A program made the translations under genes and the position numbers. A DNA stretch of 64,000 bases, from positions 829,112-893,111 of the forward strand of contig JAFNMF010000001.1 of the NCBI GenBank assembly GCA_026537415.1, written 5' to 3'. The first letter of the stretch is position 1, and each line of letters begins with the position of its first letter. Shown here one piece after another: positions 55,446-63,245 of this stretch. This DNA is from Acetobacteraceae bacterium B3987. GTDB taxonomy: Bacteria; Pseudomonadota; Alphaproteobacteria; Acetobacterales; Acetobacteraceae. Under the pieces are notes generated by a model. The model worked only from the letters and a program-made list of their open reading frames with translations, made no database searches and was not told the DNA's origin.

Positions 55446-55471
55446 CCCTGCTACCATTCTCGGTAGCAGGG
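55446..55471 (+). terminator. hairpin after ahcY
   Basis: CCCTGCTACC/GGTAGCAGGG perfect 10-bp stem with a 6-base loop, 17 bases after the ahcY stop. No T run follows, so transcription may partly continue into the DUF3597 gene. Confidence 0.55.
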
Positions 55472-55513
55472 TCATACCGACCAGTCATTCCTGTTTCAGG
55501 GAAGGAATATATC

Positions 55514-55894
55514 ATGGGTCTTTTTAACGATATCGTTTCCAAAGTTTCCGGCTTTGCCAAAAGCCTGTTTGGCTCTTCCGCTCAGGCTGCTGATGCTGCA
55601 CAGCCAGCTGCAGCCTCAGCAGCTTCCTCCATCTCACAGGTGGATGTTGATGCCGTTCTGAAAGAACTGGCCGCCAAGGCTGGCCAGCCGCTGAACTACA
55701 AGGAATCCATTGTCGATCTGCTCAAGCTTCTGGGCCTCGATAGCTCCCTGCAGGCCCGTCAGGCTCTGGCCGACGAGCTGCATTACACGGGGGACAAGAA
55801 CGACACAGCCACGATGAATGTCTGGCTGATTAAGCAGGTTTACACAGAGCTTGCTAATAATGGTGGCAAGATTCCTGCCGGGTGGGGTCACTGA
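55514..55894 (+). CDS. DUF3597 protein
   Basis: 126 residues from the ATG at 55514 (GGAAGGAA before it). N-terminal amphipathic MGLFNDIVSKVSGFAKSLFG, Ala/Ser spacer, then the DUF3597 domain: VDVDAVLKELAAKAGQPLNY, SIVDLLKLLGLDSSLQARQA, ADELHYTGDKNDTATMNVWL. The fold is a small helical bundle of unknown function, sometimes beside LysM proteins. No such neighbour here. Confidence 0.88.
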   Translation: MGLFNDIVSKVSGFAKSLFGSSAQAADAAQPAAASAASSISQVDVDAVLKELAAKAGQPLNYKESIVDLLKLLGLDSSLQARQALADELHYTGDKNDTATMNVWLIKQVYTELANNGGKIPAGWGH

Positions 55895-55932
55895 TTCCAC
55901 TTTCTGCTCAGTGTCCCTGTACTGAACAGATG

Positions 55933-55972
55933 AAAACCCCTCCATCCGATTTGGATGGAAGGGTTTTTCTTT
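55933..55972 (+). terminator. terminator of DUF3597 gene
   Basis: AACCCCTCCATCC/GGATGGAAGGGTT stem with one mismatch and a GATTT loop, followed by TTTCTTT. On the minus strand an A/T-rich flank makes it usable for sucB only weakly. Confidence 0.85.
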
Positions 55973-55986
55973 ATCATGATTAAAAA

Positions 55987-57111
55987 TCAGATATCCAACA
56001 ACAGGCGGCGAGGATCTTCAATCAGCTCCTTAAGCCGCACAAGGAAGCTGACAGCTTCCCGTCCATCCACAAGACGATGATCGTAAGATAGTGCCACATA
56101 CATCATGGGCCGGATGACAACCTGCCCATCCCGTGCCACAGGCCGCTCCTGAATGGCATGCATCCCCAACACTCCAGATTGTGGTGCATTCAGGATGGGG
56201 GTTGATAGTAGCGAGCCGAAAATCCCGCCATTGGTGATGGTAAAGCTCCCGCCTTCCAGCTCCTTCAAGGCAAGGCCTCCCTTGCGGGCTCTCTTACCGT
56301 AATCGGCAATACGACGTTCCAGCTCGGCAAAGCCCAGCGTCTCAGCTTTACGTAGAACAGGAACAACCAACCCTCGCTCTGTTCCTACGGCAATGCCTAG
56401 ATTAACATGGTCCTGATAAACGATCTCATTGCCTTCAATCCGGGCATTCAACACCGGAAAATCCTTCAAAGCTCCCACAACAGCCCGGGCAAAAAAGGAC
56501 ATGAAGCCCAGCCGGGCACCATCATGCTTCTTTTCGAACAAGTCCCGATACTGGCTACGCAGTGCTTTGACGGCACTCATATCAACTTCATTGAATGTCG
56601 TCAGGATAGCCGCATTATTCTGGGCCGCCTTGAGGTTACGAGCAATGGTCTGCCGTAGACGGCTCATGGGCACACGTCTCTCCCCTGTTCCTTCTTCAGC
56701 AGGAAGAGATTCGGAGATTTCGAATGTTGCAGGGGTTGGACGGGTCACAGAACCACCGCTCACTACGGACTGATCCGCCTCACCAGGAACTGCCGAGCCA
56801 TGATCGGTCACATTCTGCTCCACGTCCGCTTCACGGGGGGGCTGTGATGCAGGTTGCTCCACGACAGGGGGCACGGCCTGATCATCCACTAAGGCAATAA
56901 CCTGCCCAACCTCAACATCTGTTCCTTCTGGCAAATCGTGGCTCAATGTTCCTGCGGCGGGGGACGTCACATCCAATGTGACCTTGTCCGTCTCCAGTTC
57001 CATAACAGCATCCCCAGCCTGCACATACTCGCCAGACTGTTTAAGCCAACGCATTACGGTTGCCTGTTTCAAGCTTTCACCAAGCACAGGGACTTTAATT
57101 TCAACCGTCAT
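55987..57111 (-). CDS. sucB: dihydrolipoyl succinyltransferase-like E2 lacking a visible subunit-binding domain
   Basis: 374 residues from the ATG at 57111 (AGGAG before it). E2 of 2-oxoglutarate dehydrogenase. N-terminal lipoyl domain ([19 protein letters not shown], lipoyl Lys in [14 protein letters not shown]), a 60-residue Pro/Glu/Val linker, then the catalytic domain beginning [17 protein letters not shown] with catalytic [12 protein letters not shown] and [14 protein letters not shown]-type residues ([16 protein letters not shown]). Oddity: the linker contains no peripheral-subunit-binding domain, and sucA and lpd are not adjacent. Length is about 30-50 residues below normal, the size of that domain. 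Confidence 0.88.
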   Translation of the reverse strand: MTVEIKVPVLGESLKQATVMRWLKQSGEYVQAGDAVMELETDKVTLDVTSPAAGTLSHDLPEGTDVEVGQVIALVDDQAVPPVVEQPASQPPREADVEQNVTDHGSAVPGEADQSVVSGGSVTRPTPATFEISESLPAEEGTGERRVPMSRLRQTIARNLKAAQNNAAILTTFNEVDMSAVKALRSQYRDLFEKKHDGARLGFMSFFARAVVGALKDFPVLNARIEGNEIVYQDHVNLGIAVGTERGLVVPVLRKAETLGFAELERRIADYGKRARKGGLALKELEGGSFTITNGGIFGSLLSTPILNAPQSGVLGMHAIQERPVARDGQVVIRPMMYVALSYDHRLVDGREAVSFLVRLKELIEDPRRLLLDI

Positions 57112-57263
57112 CGTGACTCCTGCCATTCCAAAACGTGCAAAATGGACCCAATCTCTCTACCTCCCGGAAGAGACCCAGCCTCTCATTAGCCTTATATCTC
57201 CCTATGAGGCTATAGGGTAAAGCCTTCTCTGTATCTTTTCACTTTTCTAGCAGGAAACCATTC

Positions 57264-57890
57264 ATGAACCGCCCCCTACCCACTTTTCTTCAATCAGATC
57301 ATATCTCGTCCCGAACACGCACTGCCCTACTTACAAGAATGGAGCAGGAACAGGGCCAGCGGGAGCATCTTTCCCCGGAAGCATTTCAGCTTCTTGAGCT
57401 GGTCTGTGATGACATTCTCCCACAGAGGCCGCTTCTGGGTGATGTACATCTCAATTTAGCTGTCATGATTGATCATGCTCTCGCCGGGCCTGGAGATGGA
57501 TGGCGTTTCGCTGATCTCCCGGCAGATCTTGCCGCATGGGAAGATGGTCTTGCCTCTCTTAACAGCTATGCACAGGCTCTATTTCAGCAGAATTATGCCG
57601 CTCTTAGCCCGGAACAGCGTGGTACAATTCTAGATAAAGCCTTTGATGGTTCATTACCTGATGGTACTCAGGCGCCTTTTTCTACAGCGCAAATGACCTT
57701 GTGGAGTGGTGATCTACGCAATCAAATCGTTGCAGCATTTCTGGCGCATCCAATTGCACAGGAACAGCTTGGAATATCCTCTAACCTGACCGGTGGAGAT
57801 AAGGAAATTCAAGGCTTTTCTGCTAAGTCTTTGACTGAAAAGGAAGCGTTTGAGCCTAAAAATGAACGCCGTTTTTTGGAACCGTCATAA
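57264..57890 (+). CDS. gluconate 2-dehydrogenase subunit 3-like protein
   Basis: 208 residues resembling the small (gamma) subunit that stabilises the FAD subunit of membrane sugar dehydrogenases: HLSPEAFQLLELVCDDILPQ, ADLAAWEDGLASLNSYAQAL, AALSPEQRGTILDKAF, LRNQIVAAFLAHPIAQEQLG. Real family members usually have a twin-arginine signal; none is seen here. The C-terminal 35 residues are polar and divergent. The likely partner, the GMC flavoprotein, starts 439 bases downstream. Base composition changes from C-rich to G-rich through this gene. Confidence 0.65.
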   Translation: MNRPLPTFLQSDHISSRTRTALLTRMEQEQGQREHLSPEAFQLLELVCDDILPQRPLLGDVHLNLAVMIDHALAGPGDGWRFADLPADLAAWEDGLASLNSYAQALFQQNYAALSPEQRGTILDKAFDGSLPDGTQAPFSTAQMTLWSGDLRNQIVAAFLAHPIAQEQLGISSNLTGGDKEIQGFSAKSLTEKEAFEPKNERRFLEPS

Positions 57891-58329
57891 GGGACCCTTT
57901 TAGGGATTTTCTGCCTTCATAAGAGGCAAGGAAAAAGCTGCTGTAGGGGACTGATACTGTGTCAGCCTTTAATGCTTTGGGCCAGATTGAAGCTAGGTTG
58001 AAGAATGGAACAGCCAAACAACACAACAGATAAGATTATAAATCTAAAAGTTAGATGTTGTTGAAGAACCTTGTGGAAACCGGGGTACCCGGCTTTCGAG
58101 AAATGTACCCCAGCTTACTAACAGTGTGTACAACCTCTAGAAGCTAGGGTAAGTAAGGCCTGCAGAATGTTATCCTTCTTTTTCCACAATGAGGCTGTGT
58201 ACAATCCCCGTTTCATAAGGGGGTACAGTACCGTCCCCGGTACTCGGTACCTCTTACGCTTCAAGCAGTACTGTCCCCATGTACCCCAGTACAAACATCT
58301 TTAATCCATAAGCTGATGGAAGCCGTTGC
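57891..58329. other. candidate replication origin: GTAC-rich non-coding region
   Basis: Longest gap in the window. 58015-58065 is AT-rich with GATTATAAATC and flanking CAACA/TGTTG arms. Eleven GTAC cores lie in 58085-58292, many next to runs of four or five G or C; AGTACCG/CGGTACT (58227-58244) is a hairpin and AGTACYGTCCCC is repeated at 58227 and 58267. DnaA-box-like 9-mers: TTTTCCACA (58180-58188, fits TTWTNCACA), GTTTCCACA on the minus strand (58072-58080) and TTGTACACA on the minus strand twice (58125-58133, 58196-58204). No perfect TTATCCACA. It sits where the strand bias changes. Alternative: a complex promoter for the GMC gene. Confidence 0.5.
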
Positions 58330-59874
58330 ATGATGCAGGAAATACATAACGATTTTTCACAGGAAACCGCCGATGTTGTTGTCATTGGTACTGGTGCAGG
58401 TGGTGCGCCGCTTATAGCTCGGCTTGCTATGGCTGGGCGCAAAGTTGTGGCATTGGAGGCCGGGCCGTCTTTTAATGCTCAGTCCCATACGCCGGACGAA
58501 CCTACCGCACAGGAGCTGTACTGGCTGCATGAGCGTCTTTCTGGTGGTGGTACACCTCAAGCCTTTGGTGGCAATAATAGTGGAACAGGAATTGGCGGTT
58601 CCCTTCTCCATTATGGAGCGTTTTTGCCCCGTATGGACCCTCGGGATTACAAGTTGCACAGTGAGAGCGGCAAAGGGGTGGACTGGCCTTTTGGGGCTGA
58701 GGAGCTTCAGCCTTATGTGGAGGAAGTGGAGCGTTTCATTGGGGTAAGTGGCCCGGCTCATTATCCTTGGGATGAAAGCCGCCATTATGCCTATCCTCCG
58801 GCTGCACCCAACCGGGCGGCCCTGAAGATGCGTCAGGCCTGTGATAATCTTGGCCTGCGCCATGCGGATGGCCCTCTGGCTGTAGTGACAAAAGAACGTG
58901 ATCAGCCCCATTTTGGTCGTCGTGAAGGCTGCGTGAATTGCGGTGCCTGCCATCAGGGATGCCGGAATGGAGCAAAATCCGGTGTGGATAATACATATCT
59001 GCCGTTGGCTTGCGCCCATGGGGCAGAGCTGCGGGCCGGATGTATGGCAACCGGGTTCGAACGGGACAGCCAGGGGCGCATTACGGCGGTCATCTATATC
59101 CGCAATGGGCGGGAGGAACGGCAGAAATGCAAAGCCGTCGTGTTGTCCGCTGGGGCTGTGGAAACGGCTCGTCTGCTCCTGAATAACGGTCTGGCAAACA
59201 GTTCCGGTCAGGTAGGCCGTAATTACATGACGCACGTTTCCACACAGGTGTGGGGTGTGTTTGATGAGGAAACCCTCCCCAACAAGGGCTATCCGTCCCT
59301 GACCATTTCTGAGGATATGCTGCGGCCAAAGGATGCCGATTTTGCCGGGGGGTATTTGTTGCAGTCTTTGGGTATGATGCCTTTGACCTGGGCCGCCAAC
59401 CTTGTGCGAGCAGATGGACGCCGTGGCGAAGCGTTAAGCCGGACATTGGCTGCCTATAATTACAGCGCGGGGATTGGCATGCACGGCGAGAGCCTGCCAC
59501 GGGATGAGAACCGTGTGACCCTCTCTGATGAGAAAGACGCCTTTGGTCTGCCCAAACCACGGATCGACCATACATACGGCCCCAATGAGGAAGCCATGCA
59601 CCGCCATGCTTCCCGTTTGATGGTAAAGATGTGGGAGTCCATCGGGGCGAAGGATATCCGTGTCATTAGCCGGGCGGCTCATATGATCGGGACATGCCGG
59701 ATGGGAACAGATGCCGGGGCAGCGGTGGTGAATCCTTATGGGCGTAGCTTCGATATCGACAATCTGTGGATTAGCGATCACTCTACCTTCCCGAGTTCTG
59801 GTGCGGCTAACCCGGCTTTGACGATCATGGCTCTTGCCCTACGTACGGCTGATGCCATGTTGAAGGTGGTTTGA
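58330..59874 (+). CDS. GMC-family FAD dehydrogenase (gluconate/polyol dehydrogenase large-subunit type)
   Basis: 514 residues. FAD motif VVVIGTGAGGAPLIARLAMA, ALEAGPSFN, the cysteine-rich loop CVNCGACHQGCRNGAKSG that in related membrane dehydrogenases holds an Fe-S cluster, and the catalytic His regions AAHMIGTCRMGTD and DHSTFPSSGAANPALTIMAL. No signal peptide; members are exported with their Tat-bearing small subunit. Such enzymes oxidise sugars or polyols and feed ubiquinone, the hallmark of acetic acid bacteria. The substrate is not predictable and no cytochrome c subunit gene follows. Confidence 0.85.
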   Translation: MMQEIHNDFSQETADVVVIGTGAGGAPLIARLAMAGRKVVALEAGPSFNAQSHTPDEPTAQELYWLHERLSGGGTPQAFGGNNSGTGIGGSLLHYGAFLPRMDPRDYKLHSESGKGVDWPFGAEELQPYVEEVERFIGVSGPAHYPWDESRHYAYPPAAPNRAALKMRQACDNLGLRHADGPLAVVTKERDQPHFGRREGCVNCGACHQGCRNGAKSGVDNTYLPLACAHGAELRAGCMATGFERDSQGRITAVIYIRNGREERQKCKAVVLSAGAVETARLLLNNGLANSSGQVGRNYMTHVSTQVWGVFDEETLPNKGYPSLTISEDMLRPKDADFAGGYLLQSLGMMPLTWAANLVRADGRRGEALSRTLAAYNYSAGIGMHGESLPRDENRVTLSDEKDAFGLPKPRIDHTYGPNEEAMHRHASRLMVKMWESIGAKDIRVISRAAHMIGTCRMGTDAGAAVVNPYGRSFDIDNLWISDHSTFPSSGAANPALTIMALALRTADAMLKVV

Positions 59875-59896
59875 ACGGTTCGTTCTGCCTTGTTGG

Positions 59897-59925
59897 GGGG
59901 CCGCTTGACAGTGCGGCCCTCTTTC
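59897..59925 (+). terminator. terminator of the GMC gene
   Basis: GGGCCGC/GCGGCCC stem (59898-59919) with an 8-base loop followed by TCTTTC, 23 bases after the GMC stop. Confidence 0.7.
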
Positions 59926-60142
59926 ACCTAGGAAGAAAGCCGACCTGATGGTGGCGGCGTCCTGCTTTGCCTTCCGGGTCGTCTCCTTCGCACCGGAAGG
60001 CAGTTCTGACTGTCCCTGAGGTCTGGCATGCTCCGTGGCGCATGGTCCGTCATGCAAGATCGTGCGGGTATCCGGCCCATATTCTGGTTTTTTGTTTCTC
60101 CCGCTTATCACCCCACCGGGGCATATCAAGGCGCATCATTTC

Positions 60143-61453
60143 ATGCATCTCGCCGAACTGAAGAAGAAATCTCCCGCTGATCTGCTGACTTTTGCTGAGG
60201 AATTGGAGGTTGAAAACGCATCATCTCTGCGCAAGCAGGACATGATGTTTGCCATCCTCAAGAGTCTCGCCGAACGCGATCAGGCTATCTATGGTGAAGG
60301 GACGCTGGAAATCCTGCCGGATGGTTTTGGCTTCCTTCGCAGCCCGGAGGCCAATTATCTGCCGGGGCCGGATGATATCTATGTATCTCCGGCTCAGGTC
60401 CGGCGTTTTGCGCTGCGGCCTGGCGATACAGTGGAAGGTGAGATCCGTGCGCCGCGGGATGGTGAGCGTTATTTTGCGCTTCAGAAGGTCAACACTATCA
60501 ATTTTGAAGCACCGGAACAGGTCCGGGCCCGCATCAATTTTGATAACCTGACCCCTCTTTTCCCTGAGCGTCGCCTGCGCATGGAGACTGAACCGAAGGG
60601 TGATGCAGCGGCTGCTCCGGCTCCGGCCAAGGGGAAAGGGCGGGATCGCAAGGACCAGAAAGATTATACGTCCCGTGTGATTGATCTGGTCTCCCCCATC
60701 GGTATGGGACAGCGTGCCCTGATCGTTGCTCCGCCGAGAACGGGTAAGACGGTGATGCTCCAGAGCATTGCTTCTTCCATTTCCGCCAATCATCCCGATG
60801 TGTTCCTCATCGTCCTGCTGATTGATGAACGGCCTGAGGAAGTGACGGACATGGCCCGGTCCGTCCGTGGTGAGGTCGTGTCCTCCACCTTTGATGAACC
60901 GGCCCATCGCCATGTGCAGGTGACGGAAATGGTGCTGGAAAAGGCCAAGCGTCTCGTTGAGCATAAGCGTGACGTGGTCATTCTTTTGGATTCCATCACC
61001 CGTCTGGCTCGGGCCTATAACACGGTCGTGCCATCATCCGGTAAGGTGCTGACCGGTGGTGTGGATGCCAATGCCCTTCAGCGGCCAAAACGTTTCTTCG
61101 GTGCAGCCCGTAACATTGAAGAGGGCGGCTCCCTGACCATTATTGCGACGGCCCTGATTGATACAGGTTCCCGTATGGATGAGGTCATCTTTGAAGAGTT
61201 CAAGGGAACGGGTAACTCCGAGCTGATGCTTGACCGTAAGCTGGCAGACAAGCGTACCTTCCCGGCCATCGACATCACCAAGTCCGGCACCCGTAAGGAG
61301 GAGCTGCTGGTGGATCGGGCATCCCTCTCCAAGATGTGGGTTCTGCGCCGCATCCTTGCCCCGATGGGTACGATGGATGCCATGGACTTCCTGCTGGACA
61401 AGCTGCGCTACAGCAAGACCAATCAGGACTTCTTTGATGCCATGAATAACTGA
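60143..61453 (+). CDS. rho: transcription termination factor Rho
   Basis: 436 residues from the ATG at 60143 ([15 protein letters not shown]); the frame is open to 60035 but that part is unlike Rho. RNA-binding N-terminus ([43 protein letters not shown]), Walker [45 protein letters not shown] and the Q/R loops. A hexameric RNA helicase that ends unstructured transcripts. A 268-base leader without other genes precedes it and could carry autoregulation. Confidence 0.97.
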   Translation: MHLAELKKKSPADLLTFAEELEVENASSLRKQDMMFAILKSLAERDQAIYGEGTLEILPDGFGFLRSPEANYLPGPDDIYVSPAQVRRFALRPGDTVEGEIRAPRDGERYFALQKVNTINFEAPEQVRARINFDNLTPLFPERRLRMETEPKGDAAAAPAPAKGKGRDRKDQKDYTSRVIDLVSPIGMGQRALIVAPPRTGKTVMLQSIASSISANHPDVFLIVLLIDERPEEVTDMARSVRGEVVSSTFDEPAHRHVQVTEMVLEKAKRLVEHKRDVVILLDSITRLARAYNTVVPSSGKVLTGGVDANALQRPKRFFGAARNIEEGGSLTIIATALIDTGSRMDEVIFEEFKGTGNSELMLDRKLADKRTFPAIDITKSGTRKEELLVDRASLSKMWVLRRILAPMGTMDAMDFLLDKLRYSKTNQDFFDAMNN

Positions 61454-61480
61454 ATGAGTGATAGTTATTTTCTGAATAGG

Positions 61481-61509
61481 AAAAGCAGGGTAGAAAACCC
61501 TGCTTTTTT
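61481..61509 (+). terminator. terminator of rho
   Basis: AAAAGCAGGG/CCCTGCTTTT stem with a 7-base loop and a T run, 28 bases after the rho stop. Confidence 0.9.
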
Positions 61510-61557
61510 ATTTAGAAATATTGACGATTTGGCCTGAAACTTTAGGAGGATATTTTC

Positions 61558-62379
61558 ATGATCAGAGCTGCATTAGTGTATGATTTTGATGGCACTCTCG
61601 CAAAAGGAAATTTACAAGAAACAAGTTTTATTCCAAATATCAAAATGAGTACGGAAGAATTTTGGGATGAGGTGAAAAAAACGGCGAAAGATTCTGATGC
61701 AGATGAAATTTTGACGTATATGTACGTTATGCTAAGAAAAGCGGAGGAGGCTGGTGTAAGTGTAACGAAAAATGATCTAAAAGAACATGGGAAGAAAGCA
61801 CCTCTTTTTGAGGGTCTTGAAAGTAAAGATTGGTTTAATAGGATAAATTGTTTTGCTCGTTGTTATGATATAGAACTTGAGCATTATGTTGTATCGTCAG
61901 GGATACAAGAGATGATTGAAGGGTGTTCAATATTTAGTTGTTTTAAGAAAGTTTTTGCATCAAAATTTATATATAAAGGAGATGTGGCTGTTTGGCCTGG
62001 TGTTGGAATTAATTATACAACTAAGACACAGTATTTGTTTAGAATAAACAAAGGAATAGATAATAATTGGGACAATAAAGCAATTAATTCTTTCATGCCT
62101 GATGAAGATAGACCAATCCCTTTTAACAGAATGGTATTTCTAGGGGATGGAGATACAGACATCCCGGCTATGAAGATGCTTACCTACCAAGGCGGGCATT
62201 CTGTAGCTGTTTATGATCCCGATAGGAGTGAAAGAGGTATTAATAAGATTCACAGACTCATATCAGATGGTCGTGTTGATTTTGTTGCACCAGCTGACTT
62301 TCAAGAAAAATCGCAATTGGATATTATTGTGAAAGGTATAATAGGAAGAATGGCAAACAAGCTTAAATTGAAGTTATAA
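61558..62379 (+). CDS. low-GC HAD-family phosphatase, probably acquired
   Basis: 273 residues. Motif I LVYDFDGTLAKGN, motif II in YVVSSGIQEMIEG, motif III/IV Lys and acidic FLGDGDTDIPAMKM: a complete HAD phosphatase set with a helical cap between. Substrate unknown. The DNA is AT-rich (for example 62041-62100 is mostly A and T) and uses codons such as ATA, AGA and AAA unlike the flanking rho and mnmE, and it has a perfect AGGAGG ribosome-binding site. All this points to horizontal gain between two conserved neighbours. No integrase or repeat is seen beside it. Confidence 0.85.
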   Translation: MIRAALVYDFDGTLAKGNLQETSFIPNIKMSTEEFWDEVKKTAKDSDADEILTYMYVMLRKAEEAGVSVTKNDLKEHGKKAPLFEGLESKDWFNRINCFARCYDIELEHYVVSSGIQEMIEGCSIFSCFKKVFASKFIYKGDVAVWPGVGINYTTKTQYLFRINKGIDNNWDNKAINSFMPDEDRPIPFNRMVFLGDGDTDIPAMKMLTYQGGHSVAVYDPDRSERGINKIHRLISDGRVDFVAPADFQEKSQLDIIVKGIIGRMANKLKLKL

Positions 62380-62696
62380 AATATTTTGTATTACTTAGAG
62401 AATAGAAATTGGCCTAGAAGGATAGGTAGACTTCATATGAACCTGCCTTTTTCTATAACCGGTTTCTCTTAAATGTGGGATTAGCCTCTGAAGAGATTCC
62501 AACAAAATTCACTCTCCATTTTTAGCTATATTACTTCGAGAAATATAATATGTACGTCAATGGTAAATGAAAGGGCCTAGTTCCAGCAGGTCGAGGCAAT
62601 ATAATGATTTATCGCCCTATTTTTGTAGAGTTCTTTGAAAGGACGATAGTGTGGCCCCTATGGAAGCATTTCTGCATGATTGTGCAGTTCTGGCCA
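62380..62696. other. AT-rich non-coding end of the acquired segment
   Basis: No gene seen. The low-GC character continues to about 62640 and then returns to normal before ogt. AGGTAG/CTGCCT (62424-62448) with TTTTTC after it may be the terminator of the HAD gene. CTGCA/TGCAG near 62672-62687 could serve ogt. Confidence 0.4.
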
Positions 62697-63158
62697 TCAG
62701 GGAATTGAAGCTCCACGTTCCAGCTCCAGCAGGAAGGCTTTGCTCTCTGGGCCTTCAAACCCACTGTAATCGCCATAGTTCTTGCCATGTGAGGGCAGGA
62801 TACGATGGCAGGGAATGAGAATGAGCAACGGGTTCCGGGCTACGGCCTGACCGATGGATTGCGGACTTCCACCAATGGCTTTTGCTAGCTCGGCATAAGT
62901 GCGGGTCTGGCCGTGGGGAATGGCACGCAGGGCGGCCCAGACACGTTTCTGATAGGCCGTACCATCAAGCATCAGCGGAATGGACTGGAAGTCCACTACC
63001 TCGCCGTCAAAATAATCCTGCATCATGTCCCGCACTTTCAGCAGGAGGGGCGTTTCGCTTTGGTCCCGGCCCCAACCTTCATCAAGGGAAACAATCTGCC
63101 CCTCTTCTTCACTGAGAGTCAGGGCACCGAGGGGGGAATGGAAAGAAAGCTGTGGCAT
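62697..63158 (-). CDS. ogt: methylated-DNA-protein cysteine methyltransferase
   Basis: 153 residues from the ATG at 63158 (MPQLSFHSPLG). Suicide repair protein that moves methyl groups from O6-methylguanine to its Cys in LLILIPCHRILPSHG; FQKRVWAALRAIPHGQTRTY-type helix (QKRVWAALRAIPHGQTRTYA) and GGSPQSIGQAVARNP are typical. Slightly odd end of the site: GDYSGFEG in place of the common GGYxxG. The frame stays open well upstream over mnmE but that is antisense. No clear ribosome-binding site. Confidence 0.9.
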   Translation of the reverse strand: MPQLSFHSPLGALTLSEEEGQIVSLDEGWGRDQSETPLLLKVRDMMQDYFDGEVVDFQSIPLMLDGTAYQKRVWAALRAIPHGQTRTYAELAKAIGGSPQSIGQAVARNPLLILIPCHRILPSHGKNYGDYSGFEGPESKAFLLELERGASIP

Positions 63159-63245
63159 AAAAACAAGGCTGCCTGTTTTGCCGGGGAGCGTCAATTCTTT
63201 CTTCGGGCCGCTGCTTTTCCCGGCTGAGTGCTGTATGAAAGGCGC

